Positions 55,333 to 63,214 of a stretch of 64,000 nt of DNA are shown here, one piece after another; position 1 is the first letter of the stretch; the number at the start of each line of letters is the position of its first letter. Made by a program: the position numbers and the translations under genes. The notes below the pieces were generated by a model. That model did no database searches, was not told the DNA's origin, and was given only the letters and a program-made list of their open reading frames with translations. Source of the stretch: Maridesulfovibrio frigidus DSM 17176 (GTDB lineage Bacteria; Desulfobacterota; Desulfovibrionia; Desulfovibrionales; Desulfovibrionaceae); contig NZ_JONL01000006.1 of assembly GCF_000711735.1 (NCBI RefSeq), positions 124,001 through 188,000 on the forward strand, given 5' to 3'.

Positions 55333-56235
55333 TTAAACCTTCTGAATCGGAGCCTTACCAAGTAGGCCTGATGGTCTGAAAATCAGAATGATTACGAGTA
55401 GTGCGAAAGCGAATACATCTTCGTAGTCACTGGAGACATACCCGGTACAGAAACTTTCAGTCCAACCAAGGATAAGTCCACCAAGCATTGCGCCCGGAAC
55501 AGACCCGATACCGCCAAGGACTGCAGCTGTGAAAGCTTTGATACCTGCGATAAATCCGATGAAAAAGTTGATCTGACCAATGTGTGAGGCGATAAGTACG
55601 CCACCAACTGCGGCCAATGATGAACCAACAATAAAGGTCACAGAAATGACCTGATCGACGTTAACACCAACCAGCATAGCCATTTTGCGATTCTGTGCTG
55701 TCGCACGCATGGCTTTGCCCATTCTGGTGAACTTGATAAACAGAGTAAGTGCAACCATCATGATGGCCGCTACTACGATTATCAAGAAATCCGAAGTTCC
55801 GATTGTTGATGAGTATTTATCTAAGAACGCGAACTCAGGAGTAAGGGATGGGAAAGATATGAAGTCTGAGGTCTGAGCAAGCATTACATAGTTCTGTAGG
55901 AAAATAGACATACCGATTGCGGAAATCAGGGGAGAAAGTCTAGGTGCACTTCGAAGAGGACGGTAGGCAATCTTTTCAAGAGTATAACCGTATGCAGCCG
56001 CATATACGATAGCAGCCATTGAGGCCAATACCATAATAGACATGGCCGGAAAACCGAAACTGGTAAGTACACCAGCAACAGTCAGCCCGACAAAAGCGCC
56101 GATCATATAAATTTCGCCATGAGCAAAGTTAATAAGCTCAATGATACCGTAAACCATTGTGTATCCTAGAGCGATAAGCGCGTAGATACTTCCCCGGGTA
56201 AGTCCGCTGAAAAATAGTTCCCAAAAATAATCCAT
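55333..56235 (-). CDS. livH: Branched-chain amino-acid ABC transporter permease LivH
   Basis: This 300-residue permease has about eight membrane segments, with the LivH block GSIYALIALGYTMVYGIIELINFAHGE split across the first helices and the coupling loop MRATAQNRKMAMLVGVNVDQV near residue 190. I start at the ATG at 56235 (AGGAAACC before it). A TTG nine codons earlier covers that site. It follows livJ after 91 bases containing a hairpin. Confidence 0.95.
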   Translation of the reverse strand: MDYFWELFFSGLTRGSIYALIALGYTMVYGIIELINFAHGEIYMIGAFVGLTVAGVLTSFGFPAMSIMVLASMAAIVYAAAYGYTLEKIAYRPLRSAPRLSPLISAIGMSIFLQNYVMLAQTSDFISFPSLTPEFAFLDKYSSTIGTSDFLIIVVAAIMMVALTLFIKFTRMGKAMRATAQNRKMAMLVGVNVDQVISVTFIVGSSLAAVGGVLIASHIGQINFFIGFIAGIKAFTAAVLGGIGSVPGAMLGGLILGWTESFCTGYVSSDYEDVFAFALLVIILIFRPSGLLGKAPIQKV

Positions 56236-56261
56236 TTGGTTTCCTGCTGAATCACGATTCA

Positions 56262-56287
56262 AGGGGACAGACTTAAGCCTGCCCCCT
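56262..56287 (-). other. Imperfect palindrome between livJ and livH
   Basis: AGGGGACAGACTTAAGCCTGCCCCCT is a palindrome with two mismatched positions and no T-tract. Hairpins at this place often protect the binding-protein mRNA so that livJ is made in excess over the permease. The role is inferred from position. Confidence 0.4.
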
Positions 56288-56326
56288 GAACCGATTTTTA
56301 TTTATTATAAACTGTAAAAGCTATAA

Positions 56327-57502
56327 TTATTTAACTTCAACGTATTTGCCGTCTTTAACCTGGTACATAGAGAAACCAACACCGATAGCATCGCCCTTTG
56401 AGTCAAACTTGATCTTCCCTACAGGAGTCTCAACTTCTTCATTGCGAAGAGCATATACAATCTTATCGTAGTCAGTTGATCCTGCGTGTTCAACAGCTTT
56501 CAAAAGAGCCTGAGCTGCTGAGTAAGCTTCAAAGAAGAAAGCTCCAGGCTCGCCGTCATGGCTTGCTTTGAACTGTTCCATTGCAACTTTGTACATTGGG
56601 TTAGCTGTAATATCGCGTGGGCCTGTAGCGTATACGCCTTCAGCAGATTTACCAGCAACATTAATGAAAGTCTGATCTTTAACACCATCATCAGAGATGA
56701 ATGGAATCATGATTTTCTTTTTACGGAGCTGAGTAATGATTTTAGATGCTTCAGGGTGGTAACCACCGTAGATTACGCCATCTGCGCCGGAACCTTTAAT
56801 TTTCTGAACAACAGCTGAGTAATCTACTGCGCCAGGAGTTACACCTTCGAAAAGGATAACTTTAGCTTTAGTGCCTTCTTCAATGTATTTTTTGGCGAAC
56901 CCAGCAAAACCTTTACCGTAATCACCCTTATCGTGGATTATAGCGATAGTCTTAAGGCCTAGTGTATCCATTGCGAAATCTGTAGCGAGTGCAGCCTGAG
57001 CATCATCAGAAGCAATTGTTCTGAAGAAGTTAGGGTAGTCGCCGCTCTGAGTCAGAGGAGGATTTGTTGCGGAAGGAGACATACAAACAAGGTTTGATTC
57101 TTTGTAGATAGGAAGAGCCGCTTTGGTAGCACCAGAGCAGATGTGACCAAGAACAATGTTTGCTTTGTCAGAAACAAGCTTGAATGCTGCGTTTGTAGCA
57201 AATTCAGGCTTACACTGATCATCTTCTGTAAGGATTTCAACCTGAGCACCGTTGATACCACCAGCAGCATTAACAGCTGCAGCAACGAGCTTAGCAGCTT
57301 CAACTGTAGGTAAACCGTAAGATGCAAGGTCTCCGCTGTGTGCGCCTGCAACTCCAAGAATAATTTTTCCGGTGGAAGCTGGAGCAGCTTTCTCAGATGT
57401 TTCTTGTTTAGCAGGGGCATCTGTTTTTTTCTCTTCACTACAACCGACGAGACCGATGGTCAGCATCATTACGCATGCAAGAGCCAGCAATGAACGTTTC
57501 AT
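56327..57502 (-). CDS. livJ: Branched-chain amino-acid ABC transporter substrate-binding protein
   Basis: This 391-residue periplasmic binding protein carries a lipoprotein signal (lipobox GLVGC, Cys at about 21) followed by a Lys/Glu/Ala linker. The Peripla_BP fold starts with KIILGVAGAHSGDLASYG and has the SGATKAALPIYKESNLVCMSPSATNP ligand-binding segment near residue 120. It would bind leucine, isoleucine or valine, though related proteins take other amides. The ATG at 57502 follows AAGGAG at five bases; an in-frame GTG two codons earlier is less likely. Confidence 0.93.
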   Translation of the reverse strand: MKRSLLALACVMMLTIGLVGCSEEKKTDAPAKQETSEKAAPASTGKIILGVAGAHSGDLASYGLPTVEAAKLVAAAVNAAGGINGAQVEILTEDDQCKPEFATNAAFKLVSDKANIVLGHICSGATKAALPIYKESNLVCMSPSATNPPLTQSGDYPNFFRTIASDDAQAALATDFAMDTLGLKTIAIIHDKGDYGKGFAGFAKKYIEEGTKAKVILFEGVTPGAVDYSAVVQKIKGSGADGVIYGGYHPEASKIITQLRKKKIMIPFISDDGVKDQTFINVAGKSAEGVYATGPRDITANPMYKVAMEQFKASHDGEPGAFFFEAYSAAQALLKAVEHAGSTDYDKIVYALRNEEVETPVGKIKFDSKGDAIGVGFSMYQVKDGKYVEVK

Positions 57503-57909
57503 ATACACTCCTTGACTGAAATTTTACGGGCTAAGCGCCCAGATTACCAAATTCGCACATTATCAGATAAGCTTAAGCTACTTAAGATACTTAGCGAACA
57601 TCCATACCATAGCTCAGTTAGGCTGAGCAGCCCTGAAATTCCAAAACCATAAAACTATTATCGGAAACATACATCCCTTCCGGCAAGATAGGAATAGTTT
57701 CTTGAAAGATAAAAGCCAAATTTTGAAAATATAAATTAGCTAACATTCCACAGACATGTCAATATTACTCTCCTTCTCGCGAATATAATTTAGCAAACTA
57801 GCCACAAAAGCCCAGCCAAGCACTAAATATTAGCTAAAAATCAATATAAAATACTGTCAACATCCGTGAGCAGTCACCTACACAAGAACAGAAATATGGT
57901 CAAAGAAAA
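57503..57909 (-). promoter_or_regulatory. Long intergenic region upstream of livJ
   Basis: About 400 bases without a credible gene. On the - strand, TTGACA occurs at 57860-57855 and again at 57762-57757, each followed 14-17 bases later by TTAGCTAAT. These could be two tandem promoters or a repeated control site. Two small hairpins (GGGC/GCCC at about 57535 and GCTCAG/CTGAGC at about 57611-57630) lie nearer livJ. No tRNA or known riboswitch was recognised. A + strand frame at 57866-58132 is a shadow. Confidence 0.4.
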
Positions 57910-57942
57910 AAAGGGAATCCGCTTTAAAAGCGAACTCCCTTT
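57910..57942 (-). terminator. Intrinsic terminator of the ccm operon
   Basis: AAAGGGA and TCCCTTT with inner GCTTT/AAAGC pairs form a hairpin; on the - strand it is followed by seven T. It lies eight bases after the TPR gene. Confidence 0.85.
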
Positions 57943-57949
57943 ATCTTAT

Positions 57950-58579
57950 TTAGTCTTCATGTGCCTTTTTCTTCAGCTCTTCTTCGGCATGAGCCCTCAT
58001 GTCCTCAGAAGCTTCCGGGTTGGCTATAATCTTTTTAAAATGTTCATCAGCATCTTCGTGCGCATGCAGATAATACTTTTTAATAATTCCAGTATTAAAG
58101 TGAGCCATGGAATCATCAGGGTCTATGACTAGAATTTTATCAAACACCCCAGCGGCCTTCTCAAACTGCTCAGCCTGATAATAACACATTCCAAGCCCCA
58201 TAAGCGCGGAGATATTTGTCGGCTCATTAGCAATTACCTTTTCAAAGAATCCCTGCGCGCGATCATATGCACGGATCATCATGAATGCATTTGCAAGCTC
58301 AAGCTGAACTGCCATATCTTCGGGATTGTCACGCATGCTATCCATGAGCTTACGGATTTCCGTCATGCCTTCGCCCATAGCTTCCTGACTCATTCCCTGA
58401 CTTGGGGCTTCCTGCTGCTGCTGAAATTCAACTTTGTTACCGGGATGATTCAAGCGGTACGCAAGCGAAGTTATAAAAATAACTAATAAAGCAACACCGA
58501 GTAATGCAACTACGAGTTTCTGCCCCCCGCCAAGAGAAAATTTACTTCCGGCAGAACCGGCATCATTATTATTTGTCAT
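57950..58579 (-). CDS. Membrane-anchored TPR protein of the ccm operon (CcmI-like role)
   Basis: This 209-residue protein has one N-terminal membrane helix (about 20-42), a glutamine-rich linker and then TPR helices (about 70-195), for example the A-x-x-F-F-E-K-V and AAGVFDKILVIDPDD blocks. Its place at the end of the cytochrome c maturation operon suggests it holds apocytochromes, as the TPR part of CcmI does in other System I operons. CcmI itself is longer, and no CcmH is present here. It overlaps the ccmD-like gene by 11 bases. Confidence 0.82.
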   Translation of the reverse strand: MTNNNDAGSAGSKFSLGGGQKLVVALLGVALLVIFITSLAYRLNHPGNKVEFQQQQEAPSQGMSQEAMGEGMTEIRKLMDSMRDNPEDMAVQLELANAFMMIRAYDRAQGFFEKVIANEPTNISALMGLGMCYYQAEQFEKAAGVFDKILVIDPDDSMAHFNTGIIKKYYLHAHEDADEHFKKIIANPEASEDMRAHAEEELKKKAHED

Positions 58580-58709
58580 TATCCAACATCTCCATCTGGG
58601 TAATGCGGCGTTCCATCGCAGCCCCTTTGGAAGCTATAAATGCGAGATAACCTGCTATTCCGACCCAAACTGCAATATTAGCAATCAATAAATAAGTTTC
58701 ATTAGTCAT
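58569..58709 (-). CDS. ccmD: CcmD-like small membrane protein
   Basis: This 46-residue protein (MTNETYLLIANIAVWVGIAGYLAFI... then ASKGAAMERRITQMEM) has one membrane helix and a charged C-terminal segment that starts with Glu-Arg-Arg. CcmD is a small single-helix protein that helps release holo-CcmE from CcmABC. The gene sits between ccmC and the TPR gene, with GGAG nine bases before the ATG. It is short and was found by reading the gap; both the reading frame and the context support it. It overlaps the TPR gene by 11 bases. Confidence 0.85.
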   Translation of the reverse strand: MTNETYLLIANIAVWVGIAGYLAFIASKGAAMERRITQMEMLDNDK

Positions 58710-58729
58710 ATATTTTTTCTCCGGATATT

Positions 58730-59395
58730 TTATTCATTATCCCAGACAAGCCGGGCATCAAGCTTTCCAGCCAAACGTGTTTGACGAAAACGGACGGTCA
58801 ACAGAATCAACCATAGGAGCCCAAATGCACAAACATTGACTATCAACGTGGTGAGCATTTCAGGTTCCATACCGCCACCTTTGGCACCAAGCACAGCAGG
58901 ATGTACACTTCTCCAAAGCCGCGCTGAATAGAAAACAAGCGGAACATCGACAAATGCGACAATTCCTAAAACAGCACAGACCAGAGATCTGCGTTCAGCA
59001 GACATCGGTGAAGTTCTGAGCACGAGATAAGCAGCATAAACAAACCACATAATAAGAGTCGTGGTCAGCCGCGGATCCCATGTCCACCATACATTCCATG
59101 CAGCCCGTCCCCATAAGGAACCGGTAATAAGAGCAAGTCCACTGAAGACAACACCGATTTCAGCAGCAGCTCCGGCAATATAATCAAATTTAATATCTCT
59201 TTTAATAAGATATAATGCACTGAAAACAAACACCACGAAAAAACTGAGCATAGCCCATACAGCCATAGGCATGTGGATGTAGAAAATTTTCTGAACCAAC
59301 CCCATGACCTGCTCGACTGGAGCGTATATCCAGATGAAGTACTGCCCGACACAAATAGCAAGACCTGTGATCAGAGCCGCAATTGCAAGACTCAT
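58730..59395 (-). CDS. ccmC: Heme exporter protein CcmC
   Basis: CcmC carries heme to CcmE on the periplasmic side. The 221 residues have six membrane segments. The tryptophan-rich WWTWDPRLTTTL motif near residue 100 lies in the heme-handling loop, and histidines near residues 41 and 165 (IHMPMAVW; RSVHPAVL) are the likely axial ligands. It lies 42 bases after ccmB and precedes ccmD. Confidence 0.95.
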   Translation of the reverse strand: MSLAIAALITGLAICVGQYFIWIYAPVEQVMGLVQKIFYIHMPMAVWAMLSFFVVFVFSALYLIKRDIKFDYIAGAAAEIGVVFSGLALITGSLWGRAAWNVWWTWDPRLTTTLIMWFVYAAYLVLRTSPMSAERRSLVCAVLGIVAFVDVPLVFYSARLWRSVHPAVLGAKGGGMEPEMLTTLIVNVCAFGLLWLILLTVRFRQTRLAGKLDARLVWDNE

Positions 59396-59437
59396 TTAAT
59401 GCTCCGTAGTACAGTTATATTTTTACAGGTGAACATC

Positions 59438-60115
59438 TTACTGCTCACCGCTATATACAAAAGGAAAAAGTATAAGACCGGCTCCGCTAAACAAAGCGGA
59501 TGAGGAAAGAATTATTCCCATCCACGATGATTGATCTAGAACCGTAACCCCGGAAAATACCGAAGTCATCAATTGAATCGCGCCAAGTAGAATAGGAAGG
59601 AGCAAAGGGAAAAGAATCACTGACAAAAGAGATTCCCTTGCAGCCTGCCCCTGAGATATTGCTCCGAGCAGCGCACCGAGAGAAACAAGTCCCCAGTCAG
59701 CAGCCAGCACAGTAATAGCAAATATCCCGAAAGATCCTTTTAAATCCTGCCCTAAAAACACGACCGTAGCAGGTAGAAAGACTAATTGCGAACAAAGAAG
59801 CAAGACGAATCCAGCCAAACCTTTGCCGAACCAGACAGCATGAAGCGGAACAGGAGAAGACAAAAGACCAAGCCTTGCTTCGTTTGCCTCTTCCATTGAA
59901 AACAAAGTATTGAAAACCAGCACGAGTCCAAATGACGATGCAAGCCAGAATATAGTTGATGCGGCCTGAGCTTCGACAAGTTGCCCTGCCGGACGCGAAA
60001 GGCTGAAAACAAAGATTAGCAGAAGTCCCAAAAGAACGGCCTGTGTCAATCCCTGTCCGCCCCCAAGAGAAAGCTTAAGATCCTTCGATGCAATGGTGAG
60101 TCCTCGTTTTAACAT
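59438..60115 (-). CDS. ccmB: Heme exporter membrane protein CcmB
   Basis: CcmB (225 residues) is the six-helix membrane partner of the CcmA ATPase. The N-terminal block SKDLKLSLGGGQGLTQAVL and the FSMEEANEARLGLLSSPV loop are typical. The CcmAB pair uses ATP to free holo-CcmE from CcmC. It overlaps ccmA by seven bases and has GGAGGG before its ATG. Confidence 0.94.
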   Translation of the reverse strand: MLKRGLTIASKDLKLSLGGGQGLTQAVLLGLLLIFVFSLSRPAGQLVEAQAASTIFWLASSFGLVLVFNTLFSMEEANEARLGLLSSPVPLHAVWFGKGLAGFVLLLCSQLVFLPATVVFLGQDLKGSFGIFAITVLAADWGLVSLGALLGAISQGQAARESLLSVILFPLLLPILLGAIQLMTSVFSGVTVLDQSSWMGIILSSSALFSGAGLILFPFVYSGEQ

Positions 60116-60789
60116 GACGACCCTCCGAGAACGGCATCCTGATCAAAATCAGCGGCAGTTCCGAGATATTCCATCTTATTATTTGCTATTCCGAGAATTC
60201 TATCAGCAAGGGTCATATCATGATTCACATCATGACTGATCCAGACAATAGCAGCTCCCCTATCGCGCAAAGTAACAACTTCATCGCGAAGCAATTTCAG
60301 AGACGATTTATCAAGCCCAGTTCCCGGTTCATCAAGAAAGAGAAGATCTGGATCAATCAAAAACACCCGCGCCAAATTAAGACGCTGAGCCATTCCGCGT
60401 GAAAAAGATCCTGCAAGTTCTTCAGCTGCCCTTTCAAGACCTACTCGTTTAAGTAACCCCATAAGGTCATCACGAGAAGGAGAAAGGTCGTACATTGAAG
60501 CCCAGAAGGACAAATTATTTAAAGCTGTAAGACCGGGATAAATGAACGTTGAATGTCCTAGATATGCAGTCTTTTCGGGTTTAGTAAGAATATCCGCTGT
60601 GCCGGCAGAAGCCCTTGAAAGGCCCGCCATAATTTTTAGCAAAGTAGTCTTTCCAGCACCGTTACGACCTACCACAAGAAGGATCTCCCCCCTGCGCACG
60701 TCACAGCTAACGTTCTTGAATATCAGCCTCGTTCCAAAAAACTTGGCAGCTTTACGCACCTTAAGGGCGATACTATCATTACTATCCAC
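60109..60789 (-). CDS. ccmA: Heme exporter ATP-binding protein CcmA
   Basis: CcmA (226 residues) is a small ABC ATPase with Walker A GRNGAGKTT near residue 37, the signature FSRGMAQRL near 128 and the Walker B LLFLDEPGTGLD near 151. The order F-A-B-C fits cytochrome c maturation. The start is a GTG at 60789; the ribosome site before it is weak, which suggests coupling to ccmF, ending 11 bases upstream. Confidence 0.95.
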   Translation of the reverse strand: MDSNDSIALKVRKAAKFFGTRLIFKNVSCDVRRGEILLVVGRNGAGKTTLLKIMAGLSRASAGTADILTKPEKTAYLGHSTFIYPGLTALNNLSFWASMYDLSPSRDDLMGLLKRVGLERAAEELAGSFSRGMAQRLNLARVFLIDPDLLFLDEPGTGLDKSSLKLLRDEVVTLRDRGAAIVWISHDVNHDMTLADRILGIANNKMEYLGTAADFDQDAVLGGSSC

Positions 60790-60800
60790 TTAAGGCCGCC

Positions 60801-62678
60801 TTAGCTTAAACGAGTCTTCCTGAATGCCATCAGCCCGAAGAGGCACATGAGCGTTCCACCGATCCACATCCAGTTGATCAAAGGGTTCACACTGATTTTA
60901 AGTGTGACAGCACCGGCATTATCAACCCCGAGTAATACTCCGTATATTTCATCTCCCAATCCAGGGATGACAGAAACCTCAGCAAATGGCTGCGGGAAAT
61001 TACGGTATATTCTACGTTCAGGATTCAAAAGGCCAACCTGCTTTCCGTCTTTAGTAACCTCAACAAGTGCAGCTATTTTAGCAATTGCAGGAGTCTGACT
61101 TTCGGAGAATTCTTTATAAGTAAGAGTGTAATCTCCGATCTGAGCAGTTTCGCCCTTTGCAAGTACAAACTCGCCGACAATCTGATTCGGGCCGGACCAT
61201 GCCACCCCGAGAAAGACAAGAGCAACACCGAAGTGAAGTCCATAAATTCCCATGGTAGAAGTAACCTTGCGAACCTCAGGAAGGAAAATAAATACTCCGA
61301 CAATCCCAACCAGAGCGGCTATGGATGCGGCAGAGGTAATAAGTCCGAGCGGATGATGTAAACCTGCCATCCAGCTGATACCGAGACCAGCCAAGAACGC
61401 GACAAGAACAAGCACAAGTCCGCGCTTATCTCTGATTCCTTCTTTCCAGCTGAACCAAGGGCAGACAGCAAAAATAATGATCAGCAGTGAGAACAACGGC
61501 AGACATACGCGGTTGTAAAAATTAGCTTCAAGCCCAACAGGGTTTGTACTCCACATTTTACTGATGACAGGCCACATTGTGCCAAGTCCTACAATAAGTC
61601 CGAGAGCAAGAAGCGCCCATGCAGCAACAACAAGAAGTCCTTGCCTACTATCTAGTCCGGCAATGCTTTTTGAATCAATGCGTTTACCAATGACCAGAAC
61701 CATAGCGGTCAAAACTAGAGCTGCCAGCATAAACATTGCAAGCGGAAGACCTACGCCCCCTTCACCAAAAGCGTGAAGCGACTGAATGACTCCACTACGA
61801 ACCAGATATGTTCCGAAAATACAAAGCAAAAAGGTCAAGCTCATCAGCAAAACATTGGTTTTCTGTAAAGCCTTTCTCTTAAGCTCAATAATTGCGGTAT
61901 GCATGAAAGCAGTCGCGCTGAGCCACGGAATGAGTGAAGCATTTTCTACTGGATCCCATGCCCAGTAACCGCCCCATCCAAGTTCCATGTAAGACCACCA
62001 GCCGCCGAGAATGATTCCAGCTGTAAGAAAAACCCATGAAAGGATATTCCAGTTACGACAAAATTTGACCCACGATTTTGCTTCGCCGCAAATAAAAGCA
62101 GCAAGAGCAAGCATGGCAGGGCTAGTGAAACCGGCATACCCCAAGAAAAGGAGTGGCGGATGAAAAATCATGCCTGGATTTCTAAGCAGTGGATTAAGCC
62201 CTCTCCCATCAAGCGGAACAGGTACTAGCTCCATAAAAGGGCTGGACCAGCAAGTGACAAGTAAAAGGAAAAACGCCTGTACGAGCATGTAAAAGAGCCA
62301 GTAATATAAGCGTGTTTTTTCAGAAAATTCTTTGAAGAGGCTAAACCTTGAAAAAATAACACCCATAATGGAAATTGATAAAATCCAGAAAAGCAAAGAG
62401 CCTTCAGCTCCAGCCCAAAAGGATGTAATTGTATAGAAAAGTGGCAAAGTATTATCTACATGTTCGTAGACATACATATAAGAATAATCGCGACTAAGAA
62501 GAGCCACTGTCAAGATTACACTTGCGAGCGTTATAAGCCCTGCAACAACGAAATTAGACCGGTCCAATAGAACAAGCACATTGCGCCTGCCTGTCAAGAG
62601 AGACAAACAAGCATACGCACCAGCACCGAGGGCGGCTAAAAGTGCAAGCAAAAGCATCAGATTGGCAACAATTTGCAT
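60801..62678 (-). CDS. ccmF: Cytochrome c heme lyase subunit CcmF
   Basis: CcmF takes heme from CcmE and attaches it to apocytochrome c. The 625-residue protein has about 13-15 membrane segments and the tryptophan-rich WGGYWAWDPVENASLIPWL motif near residue 235. Histidines around the motif (e.g. in HPPLLFLGY and FMHTAIIEL) match the heme-ligand positions of CcmF. In variant System I without CcmH, CcmF probably does the lyase step alone. It follows ccmE after 100 bases. Confidence 0.95.
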   Translation of the reverse strand: MQIVANLMLLLALLAALGAGAYACLSLLTGRRNVLVLLDRSNFVVAGLITLASVILTVALLSRDYSYMYVYEHVDNTLPLFYTITSFWAGAEGSLLFWILSISIMGVIFSRFSLFKEFSEKTRLYYWLFYMLVQAFFLLLVTCWSSPFMELVPVPLDGRGLNPLLRNPGMIFHPPLLFLGYAGFTSPAMLALAAFICGEAKSWVKFCRNWNILSWVFLTAGIILGGWWSYMELGWGGYWAWDPVENASLIPWLSATAFMHTAIIELKRKALQKTNVLLMSLTFLLCIFGTYLVRSGVIQSLHAFGEGGVGLPLAMFMLAALVLTAMVLVIGKRIDSKSIAGLDSRQGLLVVAAWALLALGLIVGLGTMWPVISKMWSTNPVGLEANFYNRVCLPLFSLLIIIFAVCPWFSWKEGIRDKRGLVLVLVAFLAGLGISWMAGLHHPLGLITSAASIAALVGIVGVFIFLPEVRKVTSTMGIYGLHFGVALVFLGVAWSGPNQIVGEFVLAKGETAQIGDYTLTYKEFSESQTPAIAKIAALVEVTKDGKQVGLLNPERRIYRNFPQPFAEVSVIPGLGDEIYGVLLGVDNAGAVTLKISVNPLINWMWIGGTLMCLFGLMAFRKTRLS

Positions 62679-62778
62679 TTTATATCAACTCCATAAACGG
62701 CCAGATTAATTCAAAATTTAGACATGAAAAGTCCTGCACAGATTTTAAAAACCTGGCAGGATCATTTCACAAATATCG

Positions 62779-63195
62779 CTAGCCTTCGCGGCTTTCCTTT
62801 TCATATTTTGATGGACACTTAGTAATCAGAGAATTGGCTTTAAAGGACTTATTACCGTCCACAAATACGCCTTCAAGGATGACTTCCACGTCTGCTTTAA
62901 AGGTATCAGGAACCGCCCCGCGATAACTGACACGAATAGTCTGGGAAGGATCTTTCTGATCTGCAAGATCAAAAGTAACTCCAAGTCCGCCATCAATGAT
63001 CTGAATATTCTGCGGCCCGACTTTACCAAATAGTCTTGATTGACTGAGCTGACTTTCATCCATAGCAAGAGCTTCAGACACATTCAGAAAGTATACACTA
63101 TCCTGAGAAAGTCCTGAATATATAAGCCATCCTAATCCACCCAGAAAAAGGAACAAGGCAGCAATATATACGCCCTTTCCGCTTTTTTTGGCCAT
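62779..63195 (-). CDS. ccmE: Heme chaperone CcmE with CxxxY variant motif
   Basis: CcmE (138 residues) carries heme covalently from CcmC to CcmF. It has an N-terminal membrane anchor (about 8-27) and a beta-barrel periplasmic domain. The heme-binding motif of the common form is His-x-x-x-Tyr; here it is Cys127-Pro-Ser-Lys-Tyr131. This CxxxY form is known from the System I variant of archaea and sulfate reducers that lack CcmH, and no ccmH is seen here. I start at the ATG at 63195; an upstream in-frame ATG lies inside the neighbouring gene. Confidence 0.93.
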   Translation of the reverse strand: MAKKSGKGVYIAALFLFLGGLGWLIYSGLSQDSVYFLNVSEALAMDESQLSQSRLFGKVGPQNIQIIDGGLGVTFDLADQKDPSQTIRVSYRGAVPDTFKADVEVILEGVFVDGNKSFKANSLITKCPSKYEKESREG

Positions 63196-63214
63196 TTTAA
63201 TTCTCCATAATATT

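Noticed and set aside
57866-58132. An 88-codon + strand open frame
   Set aside because: It runs over the ccm terminator and is antisense to the TPR gene; composition is typical of a reverse-strand shadow.
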